The notes below the pieces were generated by a model. It saw only the letters and a list, made by a program, of their open reading frames with translations, was not told the origin of the DNA and made no database searches. A stretch of DNA of 64,000 bases from Delftia acidovorans (GTDB lineage: Bacteria; Pseudomonadota; Gammaproteobacteria; Burkholderiales; Burkholderiaceae_C): positions 1 to 64,000 of the forward strand of contig JAITUC010000030.1 of the NCBI GenBank assembly GCA_031286585.1. Reading direction: 5' to 3'. Both the position numbers and the translations under genes were made by a program. This document shows positions 28,737 through 37,210 of this stretch, piece by piece. Position 1 is the first letter of the stretch, and each line of letters starts with the position of its first letter.

Positions 28737-29084
28737 GGTTTCTCCTCCGAAAGACTGCGATCGATGGGGCGGGTGGCGCAGCACACGGTTTTCCAGACAC
28801 TGCGACAAGCTTTTTGCATCCTGTTGCAACAAGCGTGCCATGGGCCTGATCGCCTTCATCGAGCACGAAGCCATCTGTAACCTATTGATTTATCTGGACA
28901 CCCAAGCAAAGCCGCCACCGTGTCACCCCGCGGCGTTACGGGCGATGTCACGTAACGCCGGCGCGCCACGGCGTTACTTTCGCAGCGGCCGCGCGGGGCG
29001 ACGCGGCCCCCGCTGCCAGGCGCGTTCCAGGCGCGGCCCCCCCCTTTCGGTGTATGTTCCAGCGCATCACTTCAGGAGCCGGCC
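28737..29084. promoter_or_regulatory. Divergent regulatory region with a GGCGTTAC inverted-repeat array
   Basis: No gene in this 348-bp stretch between divergent units. CGGCGTTACG (28931-28940) faces CGTAACGCCG (28951-28960) across 10 bp, and a third half site CGGCGTTAC follows at 28969-28977. Another dyad, TTGCA-N6-TGCAA, lies at 28814-28829. The 10-bp perfect arms look like an operator of the histidine-kinase gene or a hairpin; no clear sigma-70 boxes were identified. Confidence 0.5.
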
Positions 29085-29117
29085 CTGTCCCCGCAAAAGT
29101 CCATCCAAAGGGATCTG

Positions 29118-30461
29118 GTGATCCTCTGGCTCACCATCTCGGCCGTCGCCCTGGTGCTGGCGTGGCTGTTGTTGCTGCTGACGCGGCAGGGCACCGAACC
29201 GCAGATTGACCGGGCCCGCCACGCCGCAGGCGTCAGCTGCAGCGCGCTGCAGGCCGGCGCCGCGCGCATGGGGCTGGCGGGGCTGATGGCAGGCACGCCC
29301 TCTGCCCAGGCCTTGGCCGCAGCGCAGGCCGTGCTGGACCTGGCGCTGCGCGACCGCCCGGGCATGGAAGGCGGCTTCTGGCGCGAGGGCCCCGGCGTCG
29401 TGGCCTATGCCTTTCCCACCTACGACGGCTCGGGCATCAAGCGCGATGCGCCCAGTGCGGAGATGGAGCGCATCACCTCCACCGCCCAGCGCGCGCGGGA
29501 CAGTGCGGGCCTGGTGACCGACCTGCGTCCCGGCCTGCGCGAGGCGGTGGTCTTTGCCGCCTGCCCTGCCCAGGCCGATGCGCCCGGGCTGGTGGCCTGG
29601 ACGCTGATGCGCGTTCCCCTGATCAGCGCCGACGTGGTCAACCCCCTCATCCTTGCCGTCAGCCTGCTGCTGGGCATGGTCCTGGTCTCGGGCCTGTGGC
29701 TGGGCAGAATGCTCCGGCGCTGGCAGCGGCAGTCGTCACAGATGGAGCAGCAACTGCTCGGCGCCGAACGGCTGGCCACCCTGGGCCGGCTGTCCGCAGG
29801 CCTGGCGCACGAGATCCGCAACCCGCTGGGCACCATGCGCATGAAGGCCGAGACCGCGCTGGCCGCGCCCGCGCCACTGCGCGAAGCGCGCAGCCAGGGA
29901 GCCCTGGAGGCCGTGCTGGCCCAGACCGCGCGCCTGGAAGACCTGGTATCGAGCCTGCTGGCCTTGACCCAGCCCTTCCGGGTGCACCCGGAGCCGGTGG
30001 ACCTGCAGCAGCTGCTGGACGAAAGGCTACAGGCGCATGCCGAGATGGCCCAGGCCAGGGGCGTGCAACTGGCGACGGCGGTGTCCGCCGGCCTTGCCCA
30101 GGACCTGCAGGACGGGCGCCGCCCGCTGCTGGACCCCGCGCAGATGGCCAGGGCGCTGGACAATCTGCTGCTCAACGCACTGGCGCACACGGCGGCCGGC
30201 GGCCGGGTGGAACTCGGCGCTGACCGGAGCGCCCACCGCAACGGCCCGCTGCAGCTGTGGGTGGCCGATGACGGCACCGGCATTGCGCCCGAGCTGCGCG
30301 ACACGCTGTTCGAGCCCTTCACCACCGCGCGCCCGGGCGGCACCGGGCTGGGATTGGCGCTGGTGCGCGAAATCGTGCTGGCCCATGACGGCCGCATCGC
30401 GCTGGGCAAGACAACACAAGGCACACGCATAGAAATGGAATTTCCATGGCCCGCATCCTGA
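29118..30461 (+). CDS. Membrane sensor histidine kinase of an NtrC-type two-component system
   Basis: 447 residues from GTG 29118. An in-frame CTG at 29085 with a near-perfect AGGAG 6 nt upstream would add the 11-residue start xSPQKSIQRDL, a good cytoplasmic N-terminus. Layout: first membrane helix in residues 1-22, a periplasmic domain of about 150 residues, second helix at about 175-197 (NPLILAVSLLLGMVLVSGLWLG). The H-box GLAHEIRNPLG (His231) follows, then the N-box ALDNLLLNALAHT, G1 VADDGTGI and G2 GGTGLGLAL. No HAMP or PAS domain is evident. It overlaps the response regulator by 16 bp. The signal sensed is unknown. Confidence 0.88.
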   Translation: MILWLTISAVALVLAWLLLLLTRQGTEPQIDRARHAAGVSCSALQAGAARMGLAGLMAGTPSAQALAAAQAVLDLALRDRPGMEGGFWREGPGVVAYAFPTYDGSGIKRDAPSAEMERITSTAQRARDSAGLVTDLRPGLREAVVFAACPAQADAPGLVAWTLMRVPLISADVVNPLILAVSLLLGMVLVSGLWLGRMLRRWQRQSSQMEQQLLGAERLATLGRLSAGLAHEIRNPLGTMRMKAETALAAPAPLREARSQGALEAVLAQTARLEDLVSSLLALTQPFRVHPEPVDLQQLLDERLQAHAEMAQARGVQLATAVSAGLAQDLQDGRRPLLDPAQMARALDNLLLNALAHTAAGGRVELGADRSAHRNGPLQLWVADDGTGIAPELRDTLFEPFTTARPGGTGLGLALVREIVLAHDGRIALGKTTQGTRIEMEFPWPAS

Positions 30462-31792
30462 TCGTTGACGATGACACGGCCTTCCGCGAGAGCCTGGCCG
30501 AGATGCTGGGCGACCTGGGCCACGCGGTCAGCGCGGCGCCCACGGTGGCGGCGGGCCTGCAGGTGCTGCAGGCCGGTGCGGTGGACGTGGCCATCGTCGA
30601 TCTGCGCATGCCCGGCGAGGACGGGCTGGCCTTTCTGCGCAAGGCCCGCGGCCTCTCGCAGGCGCCCTGCATCATGCTGACGGCCTATGCCAGCGGCAGC
30701 AACACCATCGAGGCGATGCGCCTGGGCGCCTTCGACCACCTGACCAAGCCCATTGCCAGAACCGCGCTGGTCGAGGTGCTGGAGCGCGCCTTGCATAGTG
30801 CCGGCCAGGCCGGCAGCCCCGAGAACGCGGCGCAGAACCTGTCGCAAAACCCGGAGCAGGAAGGCGATGACGCAGAGCTGGTCAGCGGCAGCGAGGCCAT
30901 GCGGCAGGTCTTCAAGCGCATCGGCCTGGCGGCGGACAGCGACGCCACCGTGCTGGTGCTGGGCGAGACCGGCACGGGCAAGGAACTGGTGGCGCGGGCC
31001 CTGCACCGCAACAGCGCCCGGGCGGAGCGCCCCTTCGTGGCCGTCAACTGCGCGGCCATTCCGGCCGACCTCATGGAAAGCGAGCTGTTCGGCCATGTGA
31101 AGGGCGCCTTCACGGGCGCCGTCAGCGACCGTGCCGGGCGCTTTCGCGAGGCGCAGGGCGGCACGCTGTTCCTCGATGAAGTGGGCGACATGCCGCTGCC
31201 CACCCAGGCCAAGATCCTCAGGGCGCTGCAGGAGCGCGAGATCACGCCCGTGGGCGCCAGCCGGGCGCTGCCCGTGAACGTGCGCATCATCGCGGCCACG
31301 CACCGCGACCTGCCCGCCGCCGTCAAGGAGGGGCGCTTTCGCGAGGATCTCTGGTACCGGCTCCAGGTCGTACCCGTGCACCTGCCGCCGCTGCGCGAGC
31401 GCCTGGGCGACGTGCTGCTGCTGGCCGAGCATTTCCTGCGCCAAGGCGGCGGCGCCTCGCCCAAGCGCCTGGGTGCCGACGCCGCGCGCCTGCTGCTGGC
31501 GCATGACTGGCCCGGCAATGTGCGCGAGCTGCGCAACGCCATGGAGCGCGCGGCCCTGCTGTGCCCCGGGCCGGTCATCGGGGCCGAGCACATCGGCCTG
31601 CAGCCTGCCGTGGCGCAGGGGCCCGCCATCGACTGGAACGGCCCGCTGGCCGCCGCCGTCGCCCAGCTGGAGCGCGAAATGGTCACACGCGCCCTGGCCG
31701 CCGCCACGGGCAACCGTGCCGAGGCCGCACGCCGCCTGGGACTGTCGCGCCAGCAGCTGTACCGCAAGCTGGCGGAGTTCGGGCTGGGCTGA
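30446..31792 (+). CDS. NtrC-family sigma-54 response regulator
   Basis: 448 residues. The receiver domain has the acidic triad Asp8-10, the phospho-acceptor Asp52 (VDLRMPG) and Lys in LTKP. The AAA+ domain has Walker A GETGTGKE (173-180), GAFTGA (220-225) and Walker [14 protein letters not shown]. The C-terminal Fis-type helix-turn-helix includes GNRAEAARRLGLSRQQLYRKL. All motifs of an active enhancer-binding protein are present. It is translationally coupled to the kinase gene. The sigma-54 promoter and two dyads directly downstream are its likely target. Confidence 0.93.
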   Translation: MARILIVDDDTAFRESLAEMLGDLGHAVSAAPTVAAGLQVLQAGAVDVAIVDLRMPGEDGLAFLRKARGLSQAPCIMLTAYASGSNTIEAMRLGAFDHLTKPIARTALVEVLERALHSAGQAGSPENAAQNLSQNPEQEGDDAELVSGSEAMRQVFKRIGLAADSDATVLVLGETGTGKELVARALHRNSARAERPFVAVNCAAIPADLMESELFGHVKGAFTGAVSDRAGRFREAQGGTLFLDEVGDMPLPTQAKILRALQEREITPVGASRALPVNVRIIAATHRDLPAAVKEGRFREDLWYRLQVVPVHLPPLRERLGDVLLLAEHFLRQGGGASPKRLGADAARLLLAHDWPGNVRELRNAMERAALLCPGPVIGAEHIGLQPAVAQGPAIDWNGPLAAAVAQLEREMVTRALAAATGNRAEAARRLGLSRQQLYRKLAEFGLG

Positions 31793-31832
31793 GGCGGCAG
31801 CGGGCGCAAGGACGCAAGGACGGCACCGCATG

Positions 31833-31849
31833 TGTCCGATACGGTGACA
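31833..31849 (+). promoter_or_regulatory. Putative enhancer site 1 (TGTC-N9-GACA)
   Basis: TGTC at 31833-31836 and GACA at 31846-31849 form a dyad centred at 31841. The outer arms of sites 1 and 2 also make a 9-bp inverted repeat (GTGTCCGAT at 31832-31840, ATCGGACAC at 31864-31872). The site sits about 107 bp before the predicted transcription start of the next gene, a usual place for NtrC-type activators. Confidence 0.6.
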
Positions 31850-31854
31850 CCTGC

Positions 31855-31871
31855 TGTCTCCGCATCGGACA
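31855..31871 (+). promoter_or_regulatory. Putative enhancer site 2 (TGTC-N9-GACA)
   Basis: TGTC at 31855-31858 and GACA at 31868-31871 are centred at 31863, 22 bp (two helical turns) from site 1. Two identical half-site patterns with the same spacing on one DNA face suggest two cooperating regulator dimers. Confidence 0.6.
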
Positions 31872-31921
31872 CCCGGCCCGCAGCAACCGCTGCAAGCCCT
31901 TGATTTCATGAGGATTCCTGA

Positions 31922-31937
31922 TGGCATGGCACTTGCA
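31922..31937 (+). promoter_or_regulatory. Sigma-54 (-24/-12) promoter
   Basis: TGGCATG-GCAC-TTGCA places GG (31923-31924) and GC (31935-31936) exactly 10 bp apart. It matches the TGGCACG-N4-TTGCA consensus at all but one position. The start point is expected near 31948, giving a short leader before the AAGGAG site and ATG 31976. Confidence 0.75.
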
Positions 31938-31975
31938 TTGATGCATGCGTGTCCATCGCCAACCAAGGAGTCCTC

Positions 31976-32653
31976 ATGTCCCGACTTGTTCTTACCTCCG
32001 CCGTTCTGTGGCTGGGTTCCAGCGCATTGAATGCGCATGCCGTGCCGCCCGGCGCCTTCGCCCCTTCAGGCCCTGCAGCCCCTGCTGGGCCTGGCGCGCC
32101 CCACGCACAGGCCGTGCTTGAAAGCGCCGTCGCCCGGCTGCTGACCAATCCGTACGGAGAGGTGGACGGCCTGCGCCTGACCGACGGCACCGTGGTCCGG
32201 TTCCCGCCCCATATGTCCGATGCGCTCACGGCCGCCGTGAAGGTGGGCGACACGGTGCGCATCATCGGCCGCAGCGAAGCCGGTGGTGCGGTCAAGGCGG
32301 ATGCCATCGTGAACTCGGCCAGCGGCCAGACCGTGTACGACCAGCCGCCCGCCCGCGACGGCGCGCGCCCCATGCCGCCGCACCTGCGCATGGCCGGCCT
32401 GCAGACGCAGCAGGCCCAGGGCCGTATCGACGTGGTCCTCACCGGCCCGCGCGGTGATGCCAACGGCGTCATCCTGTCCGACGGCGCCATCGTGCGCTTT
32501 GCCCCCCATGCGCTGCAGCAGCCGCTGCAGCAGGGGCAGCTGTTTGCCGCCTCGGGCCTGGGCACGCGCAACGCGCACGGCACCTCGCTGGAGGCCACCA
32601 GCATGGGTGCCAGCCTGTCGGACCTGCAGCCGCTGTACGACCGCGCGCGCTGA
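31976..32653 (+). CDS. Small exported protein with two OB-like repeats, under sigma-54 control
   Basis: 225 residues from ATG 31976 behind AAGGAG. A signal peptide ends near ALNAHA. Two related modules follow, each with a DG-x-x-VRF-x-PH turn: GLRLTDGTVVRFPPH and GVILSDGAIVRFAPH. They resemble small OB-fold or DUF5666-type domains. A Pro/Ala-rich segment links the signal to the first module. A sigma-54 promoter and enhancer-like dyads precede it, so it is probably the output gene of the two-component system upstream. Periplasmic or surface location likely; biochemical role unknown. Confidence 0.8.
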   Translation: MSRLVLTSAVLWLGSSALNAHAVPPGAFAPSGPAAPAGPGAPHAQAVLESAVARLLTNPYGEVDGLRLTDGTVVRFPPHMSDALTAAVKVGDTVRIIGRSEAGGAVKADAIVNSASGQTVYDQPPARDGARPMPPHLRMAGLQTQQAQGRIDVVLTGPRGDANGVILSDGAIVRFAPHALQQPLQQGQLFAASGLGTRNAHGTSLEATSMGASLSDLQPLYDRAR

Positions 32654-32735
32654 CACCACCGCCCGGCCCCCGGGGCCGGGCGGGCTCCTGCCCTCTTCTG
32701 CTTTTCTGCTTTTCTGCTTTCACCGACCCCCCACC

Positions 32736-33083
32736 ATGTCCCCCAAGATCGCCCCCGTCCTGCTGCTGCTGATCTCCAACGTCTTCATGACCTTCGCCTG
32801 GTACGGGCACCTGAAGTTCGAGAACCGGCCGCTGTACCTCGTCATCCTGGTGAGCTGGCTGATCGCCCTGGCCGAGTACTGCTTTGCCGTGCCCGCGAAC
32901 CGGCTCGGCCATGAGGTCTACAGCGCGGCCGAGCTCAAGACCATCCAGGAGGTGATCACGCTGGTGGTGTTCGCCGTCTTCTCCGTGCTCTACCTGGGCG
33001 AGAAGCTGACCCTCAACCACCTGGTGGGCTTCGGCTTCATCTGCCTGGGCGCCTTCTTCGTGTTCAAGGGCCCCCTGCGCTGA
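32736..33083 (+). CDS. DMT/DUF486-type small membrane protein
   Basis: 115 residues with four hydrophobic helices: PVLLLLISNVFMTFAWYGHL, LYLVILVSWLIALAEYCFAV, EVITLVVFAVFSVLYLGE and LVGFGFICLGAFFVF. This is the size and pattern of the DUF486 group in the drug/metabolite transporter clan. The RLGHE-x-Y-x-x-x-ELK-x-IQE stretch between helices 2 and 3 is typical. A T/C-rich stretch with repeated TTCTGCTT precedes it. Substrate unknown. Confidence 0.88.
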   Translation: MSPKIAPVLLLLISNVFMTFAWYGHLKFENRPLYLVILVSWLIALAEYCFAVPANRLGHEVYSAAELKTIQEVITLVVFAVFSVLYLGEKLTLNHLVGFGFICLGAFFVFKGPLR

Positions 33084-33094
33084 AGAAAGCCGCC

Positions 33095-34339
33095 ATGCAC
33101 CGCCCACACCACCATGCGCGGCGCTGGCTGCCCGGACTCAACTTCTTCCTGGCCGATGTGCGCGACGGCCTGGGACCGTTCCTGGGCGTGTTCCTGCTCG
33201 CCCAGGGCTGGCGGCTGGACGACATCGGCTACGTCATGGCCCTGGGCGGCATCGCGGGCATGCTGGCCACCACGCCGCTGGGCGCGCTGGTCGATGCCTC
33301 GCGCCGCAAGCGCAGCCTGCTGGCCGCGGCCATCGCCCTGCTGCTGGCGGGCAACCTGGCCATCTGGATCGCACCATCGCTGGCCGTCACGGCGGCATCG
33401 CAGGTCATCACGGGCGTGGTCGCGGCCCTGATCGCCCCCTGCCTGCTGGGCATCACGCTGCAGATCACCGGCCATGCGGACCTGCCCCGGCAACTGGGCA
33501 TCAACGAAGCCTGGAACCACGCCGGCAACGTGGCCACGGCCGCGCTGGCGGGGGCCATGGGCCTGCGCTGGGGGCTGCCTTCCGTCTTCGTGCTCATGGC
33601 CCTGATGGGCTGCGCCTCGCTGGCCTGCCTGGCACTGATGCGGCTGGATGAACCCCCACAAGAAGCGCAGCCGCTGCACGGCCGGAACACCGAGAACATT
33701 GAGAACACAGAAAGCGACGAACCTCCCGCCCCCGGCCTGCTGCACGTGCTCACGGGCACGCCGGCGCTGCGGGTCCTGGCCGTGGCCATGCTGCTGTTTC
33801 ACCTGGGCAATGCCGCCATGCTGCCGCTGCTGGGCCAGGCCGCCGTGGCGCGCGGCCATGCCAATCCCAGCGGCTTCACGGCGCTGACCATCATCGTGGC
33901 GCAGCTGGTCATGATCCCCATGGCCCTGCTCGCCGGGAGCCACGCCCAGCGCAGCGGCTACTGGCTGCTGGTCAAGGCGGCCCTGCTGTCGCTGCCGCTG
34001 CGCGGCCTGGTCGCCGCCACCTGGGATTCGGACTGGGCGCTGATTCCCGTGCAGGTGCTCGACGGCGTGGGCGCGGGGCTGCTCGGCGTTGCCCTGCCGG
34101 GCCTGGTCGCGCAGACGCTGCGAGGCACCGGCCACGTCAACGCGGGCCTGGGCGCCGTGATGACGCTGCAGGGCCTGGGCGCGGCCGCCAGCCCGGCGCT
34201 GGCGGGCTGGATTGCGCAGCGCTTCGGCTTCGATACGGCCTTTCTTTCGCTGGGCGGCATCGCGGTGCTGGCCCTGGCGCTGTGCTGGTTCGGCGCGCCT
34301 GCCGAACCAAGGGCCGCACACCTGCAGCCCAAGACCTGA
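33095..34339 (+). CDS. Major facilitator superfamily transporter
   Basis: 414 residues with about twelve membrane helices. The start GLNFFLADVRDGLGPFLGVFLL and the loop LGALVDASRRKRSLL after helix 2 (MFS motif A type) support the family. A hydrophilic loop at about residues 185-210 joins the halves. The gene starts 11 bp after the DMT gene and is probably cotranscribed with it. Substrate cannot be told from sequence. Confidence 0.85.
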   Translation: MHRPHHHARRWLPGLNFFLADVRDGLGPFLGVFLLAQGWRLDDIGYVMALGGIAGMLATTPLGALVDASRRKRSLLAAAIALLLAGNLAIWIAPSLAVTAASQVITGVVAALIAPCLLGITLQITGHADLPRQLGINEAWNHAGNVATAALAGAMGLRWGLPSVFVLMALMGCASLACLALMRLDEPPQEAQPLHGRNTENIENTESDEPPAPGLLHVLTGTPALRVLAVAMLLFHLGNAAMLPLLGQAAVARGHANPSGFTALTIIVAQLVMIPMALLAGSHAQRSGYWLLVKAALLSLPLRGLVAATWDSDWALIPVQVLDGVGAGLLGVALPGLVAQTLRGTGHVNAGLGAVMTLQGLGAAASPALAGWIAQRFGFDTAFLSLGGIAVLALALCWFGAPAEPRAAHLQPKT

Positions 34340-34478
34340 CATCGGGCCGTGCGCGGCCCGCTTTCAGGGCATCTGGAAACATTTGGGGGCCTGGAAACAT
34401 AGGAGAATTCCTAGGACCCGAATCAGAACCCGCCCATCGCGGACTTGCCTCCCAGCGGCCAGCGCCTGCCGCCCCCGA

Positions 34479-35450
34479 ATGACTGTCAAGAACAAGAAGC
34501 CTTCCGCGCGCAAGCGCAGTTCCTCCCCCGCCTCCAAGAAGAAAGCCTCCGGCCGCAGCGGCCGCAGCGGACTATGGCGCTCCATGTTCGCCGCCCTTGT
34601 GGCGGCAGCGGGCACCTTCCAGATCGCCAGTTGCAGCCTGGACCCGAACTGGCACCCCAAGCTTCCCGAGCCCCCCTTCCTGTCCACCCTGCCCATCCCC
34701 GGGCTGGAGCATCTGCGCAAGCAGCCGGAAGCAGGTTCGGGTACGGCCTCCGGTGGCAGCCCGCCAGCCGGCAGCATGGCCACGGGCTTTTCGCACTGCC
34801 GGGACTTCTTCCCCGGTGGCGAGCCCCCGGCCCTGCAGATCCAGCCCCAGCAGCGCGAGCTGTGCTTCAGCGCCTTTGCCGTGCTGCACAGCGGCCAGAC
34901 CAAGACGCCCGTCTTCGTGGTGGAGCGCCTGAACCGCAAACTGCTGGACCAGGGCCAGGGCCTCAAGCGCAGCGACAAGTTCTATGCCGATGCCCGCCTG
35001 CCCCGCGCCGAGCGTGCCGAGCTGGACGACTACCGCCGCTCCGGCTACTCGCGCGGCCACATGGCGCCGGCCGGCGACATGTACTCCCCCGAAGCCATGG
35101 CCCAGAGCTTCAGCCTGGCCAACATGGTTCCGCAGGACCAGACCCACAACGGCGGCGTCTGGAGCAAGGTGGAGCAGGACACGCGCCGCTACGCCCAGCG
35201 CGCCCAGGGCGATGTCTATGTGTTCACCGGGCCGGTGTTCGACGGCCAGCCGCTCACCATCGGGCCGGGCAAGGTCCATGTGCCCAGCCACATTTTCAAG
35301 CTGGTCTACGACGCCAGCACGGGGCGTGCCTGGGCGCACTGGCAGGCCAACAGTGCGGATACGCGGATGAGTGCGCCGATCAGTTATGAGGAGTTCACTC
35401 GGAGGACGGGGATGCCGTTGTTGGCGGGGGTGATGAGGGGGCGGGGTTAG
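34479..35450 (+). CDS. Exported DNA/RNA non-specific endonuclease (NUC1 family)
   Basis: 323 residues from ATG 34479. A Lys/Arg/Ser-rich start is followed by a hydrophobic segment ending in the lipobox-like IASC, so it may be a lipoprotein. The nuclease domain has FVVERLNRK, DDYRRSGYSRGHMAPAGDM with the catalytic His, and SLANMVPQDQTHNGGVWSKVE with the metal-binding Asn. The usual DRGH motif reads SRGH here. The family degrades extracellular nucleic acid for nutrition or defence. The gene ends in a G-rich codon run next to a repeat block. Confidence 0.85.
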   Translation: MTVKNKKPSARKRSSSPASKKKASGRSGRSGLWRSMFAALVAAAGTFQIASCSLDPNWHPKLPEPPFLSTLPIPGLEHLRKQPEAGSGTASGGSPPAGSMATGFSHCRDFFPGGEPPALQIQPQQRELCFSAFAVLHSGQTKTPVFVVERLNRKLLDQGQGLKRSDKFYADARLPRAERAELDDYRRSGYSRGHMAPAGDMYSPEAMAQSFSLANMVPQDQTHNGGVWSKVEQDTRRYAQRAQGDVYVFTGPVFDGQPLTIGPGKVHVPSHIFKLVYDASTGRAWAHWQANSADTRMSAPISYEEFTRRTGMPLLAGVMRGRG

Positions 35451-35544
35451 CGTTTCGCGCTGGTTGCTGGCGTGGGGTGGGGTCCTGTTTTTGACCCTGC
35501 CGGGGGGTTGTTTTTCGAGGCCGGGTCTCGGCCCGGCGGCCGAC

Positions 35545-35576
35545 CTACTTTCCTTTGTTTCGCCAAAGGAAAGTAG
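35545..35576. terminator. 12-bp perfect hairpin downstream of the endonuclease gene
   Basis: CTACTTTCCTTT (35545-35556) and AAAGGAAAGTAG (35565-35576) form a perfect stem around GTTTCGCC. Hairpins of this type, with a GTTTCGCC-like loop, are common intergenic elements in related beta-proteobacteria. It probably ends endonuclease transcription. Confidence 0.5.
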
Positions 35577-35630
35577 GCAAAGCAAAGGCGACCCGAATGT
35601 CCGCGACCCCTTCGCTTCGCTACGGGGCAA

Positions 35631-35784
35631 CCTGCGTCGTGGCGGTTGCGGGGTTCGCCGTGAAACTCACTTCGCGCTGCGCGCTACGTTCAAACATCAC
35701 GGCGAGTCAGATCACGAAGCAAGCCTGTCCTTCGGCAGGCTTGCAACCCCGCAACCGCCACGACGCAGGCGCTGACATACGGGG
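35631..35784. repeat. Dispersed repeat with 25-bp perfect inverted arms
   Basis: Arms at 35631-35655 and 35745-35769 are perfect reverse complements (inner core GTGGCGGTTGCGGGG). Between them is a smaller stem, CAAGCCTG...CAGGCTTG. The right arm continues to CATACG (35784) and recurs in the other orientation at 44499-44560 and, degenerate, at 46740-46800. The 359-bp space 35451-35809 holds only this and the adjacent hairpin; no gene is seen. Confidence 0.8.
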
Positions 35785-35809
35785 GTGGGGAGAGGGGGCG
35801 CGCTGCGGC

Positions 35810-36415
35810 TCAGGGGGTTAACGTGCGTCGGTCCAGAACCTTGTCTATCAGGCCCCATTCGCGGGCTTCTTCTGCGGTCATGAAGCGGTCGCGGTCCAGG
35901 TCGCGTTCCACCTCTTCGTAGCTGCGGCCGCAGTGCTGGGCGTACAGGCGTGTCACGCGGTCCTTGGTGCGCAGCATTTCCTCGGCATGGATGCGGATGT
36001 CGGAGGCCTGGCCCTGCACGCCGCCCAGGGGCTGGTGCACGTGCAGGCTGGCGTTGGGCAGGGCCATGCGGTGGCCGGGCTCGCCGGCCATGAGCAGGAA
36101 GGAGCCCATGGAGCGCGCCGTGCCCATGCACAGCGTGTGCACGGGGGATTGGATGAACTGCATGGTGTCGTACATGGCCAGGCCGCTGGTGATCACCCCC
36201 CCCGGCGAGTTGATGTAGAGGTGGATGGGCTTGTCGGGGTTCTCCGCCTCCAGGAACAGCAGTTGCGCGCAGACCAGGGCAGAGACCGCGTCGTTCACCT
36301 CGCCGTTGAGAAAGATCACGCGGTCGCGCAGCAGGCGCGAGTAGATGTCGAAGGACCGCTCTCCGCGCGCCGACTGTTCGACAACCATGGGGACGAGCAT
36401 CATCGATTCGCGCAT
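35810..36415 (-). CDS. clpP: ClpP-family serine protease, solitary copy
   Basis: 201 residues from ATG 36415, with AGGAG 7 nt upstream. The catalytic triad is Ser102 ([13 protein letters not shown]), His127 (HVHQPLGG) and Asp176, with the family spacing. [11 protein letters not shown] forms the oxyanion and substrate strand. ClpP forms a 14-mer peptidase that needs ClpX or ClpA. No clpX or tig is nearby, so this is probably a second paralogue, or an accessory one, rather than the clpP of the tig-clpP-clpX operon. Confidence 0.9.
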   Translation of the reverse strand: MRESMMLVPMVVEQSARGERSFDIYSRLLRDRVIFLNGEVNDAVSALVCAQLLFLEAENPDKPIHLYINSPGGVITSGLAMYDTMQFIQSPVHTLCMGTARSMGSFLLMAGEPGHRMALPNASLHVHQPLGGVQGQASDIRIHAEEMLRTKDRVTRLYAQHCGRSYEEVERDLDRDRFMTAEEAREWGLIDKVLDRRTLTP

Positions 36416-36517
36416 GGGCGAACTCCTGTGTGTGGTGGTGAAAAAAAAAGGGCTGCGCCCCTGCGCCGCACGCCCCGTTGCCAGGGCCCTCAGATCGCGT
36501 GTATCAGGTCAGGTGCA

Positions 36518-36874
36518 TCAGGTCGCGTACATCAGGAAGCCGCCGTCGTTGGCCGCTTCCCTGGCGGGCTGCAGCCGCGCATCGGTCAGCACATGGACGA
36601 TGCGCAGCAGCGTGCCGCCATCGGCGCCGGGGCTGATCTGCAGGTCCACCGTGCTTTCAAGAAAGGGCGGCTCCGCCTCGCGCAGCCGCAGGCGCAGTTC
36701 CTGCTGCGGCACCTGCTGCAAAGGCTCGGCATGCTCGGTGCCCGGCAGCCACTGCGCGCGCAGCTCGGGAATGCTCAGCGCGCGCCAGACCTTTTCGGGC
36801 GGGGCGTCCAGCGCGTACTCCTGCACCAGTTCGGGGGCCGCATCGTCGGAGTCCATATGGCTCATCTTGTTCAT
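36518..36874 (-). CDS. SRPBCC/AHSA1-family protein
   Basis: 118 residues from ATG 36874, which overlaps the stop of the ArsR gene (ATGA). It begins with an acidic stretch and YALDAPPEKVWRALSIPELRAQWLPG, the START-like AHSA1 opening, and ends with TLLRIVHVLTDAR. Small SRPBCC proteins are often encoded with ArsR-type repressors, as here. The ligand is unknown. Confidence 0.83.
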   Translation of the reverse strand: MNKMSHMDSDDAAPELVQEYALDAPPEKVWRALSIPELRAQWLPGTEHAEPLQQVPQQELRLRLREAEPPFLESTVDLQISPGADGGTLLRIVHVLTDARLQPAREAANDGGFLMYAT

Positions 36875-37185
36875 TGGTCCATGTCCTTGAGCAAGCCCTT
36901 GAGGGCATCCACGCGCTGCGGCCAGTAGGCGCGGTACTTCGCCAGCCAGCCCGCAATCAGCGCCAGCCCTTCGGGATCGACCTCGTAATGCATGAAGCGC
37001 CCCTGGCGCTGCTCGCTCACCAGCCCCGCATTGCGCAGCACGGCCAGATGCTGGGACATGGCCGACTGGCTGATCTCCATCCCCTCGCGCAGCGCGCTGG
37101 CATGCATGCTGCCAGCGGCCAGCTTCTCGAAGATGGAGCGGCGCGTAGGGTCGGCCAGGGCCTTGAAGATATCGTTCTCGGGCAT
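36871..37185 (-). CDS. ArsR-family winged-helix repressor
   Basis: 104 residues. ALADPTRRSIFEKLA and the recognition helix ISQSAMSQHLAVLRNAGLV, then the wing RQGRFMHYEVDPEGLALIAGWL, are the classic ArsR core. No metal-binding Cys (ELCVCDL) is present, so it belongs to the non-metal group usually paired with SRPBCC proteins. It heads a two-gene operon with the gene at 36518-36874. Confidence 0.92.
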   Translation of the reverse strand: MPENDIFKALADPTRRSIFEKLAAGSMHASALREGMEISQSAMSQHLAVLRNAGLVSEQRQGRFMHYEVDPEGLALIAGWLAKYRAYWPQRVDALKGLLKDMDQ

Positions 37186-37210
37186 GGCAACACTTTAGCA
37201 ATCACTTATT

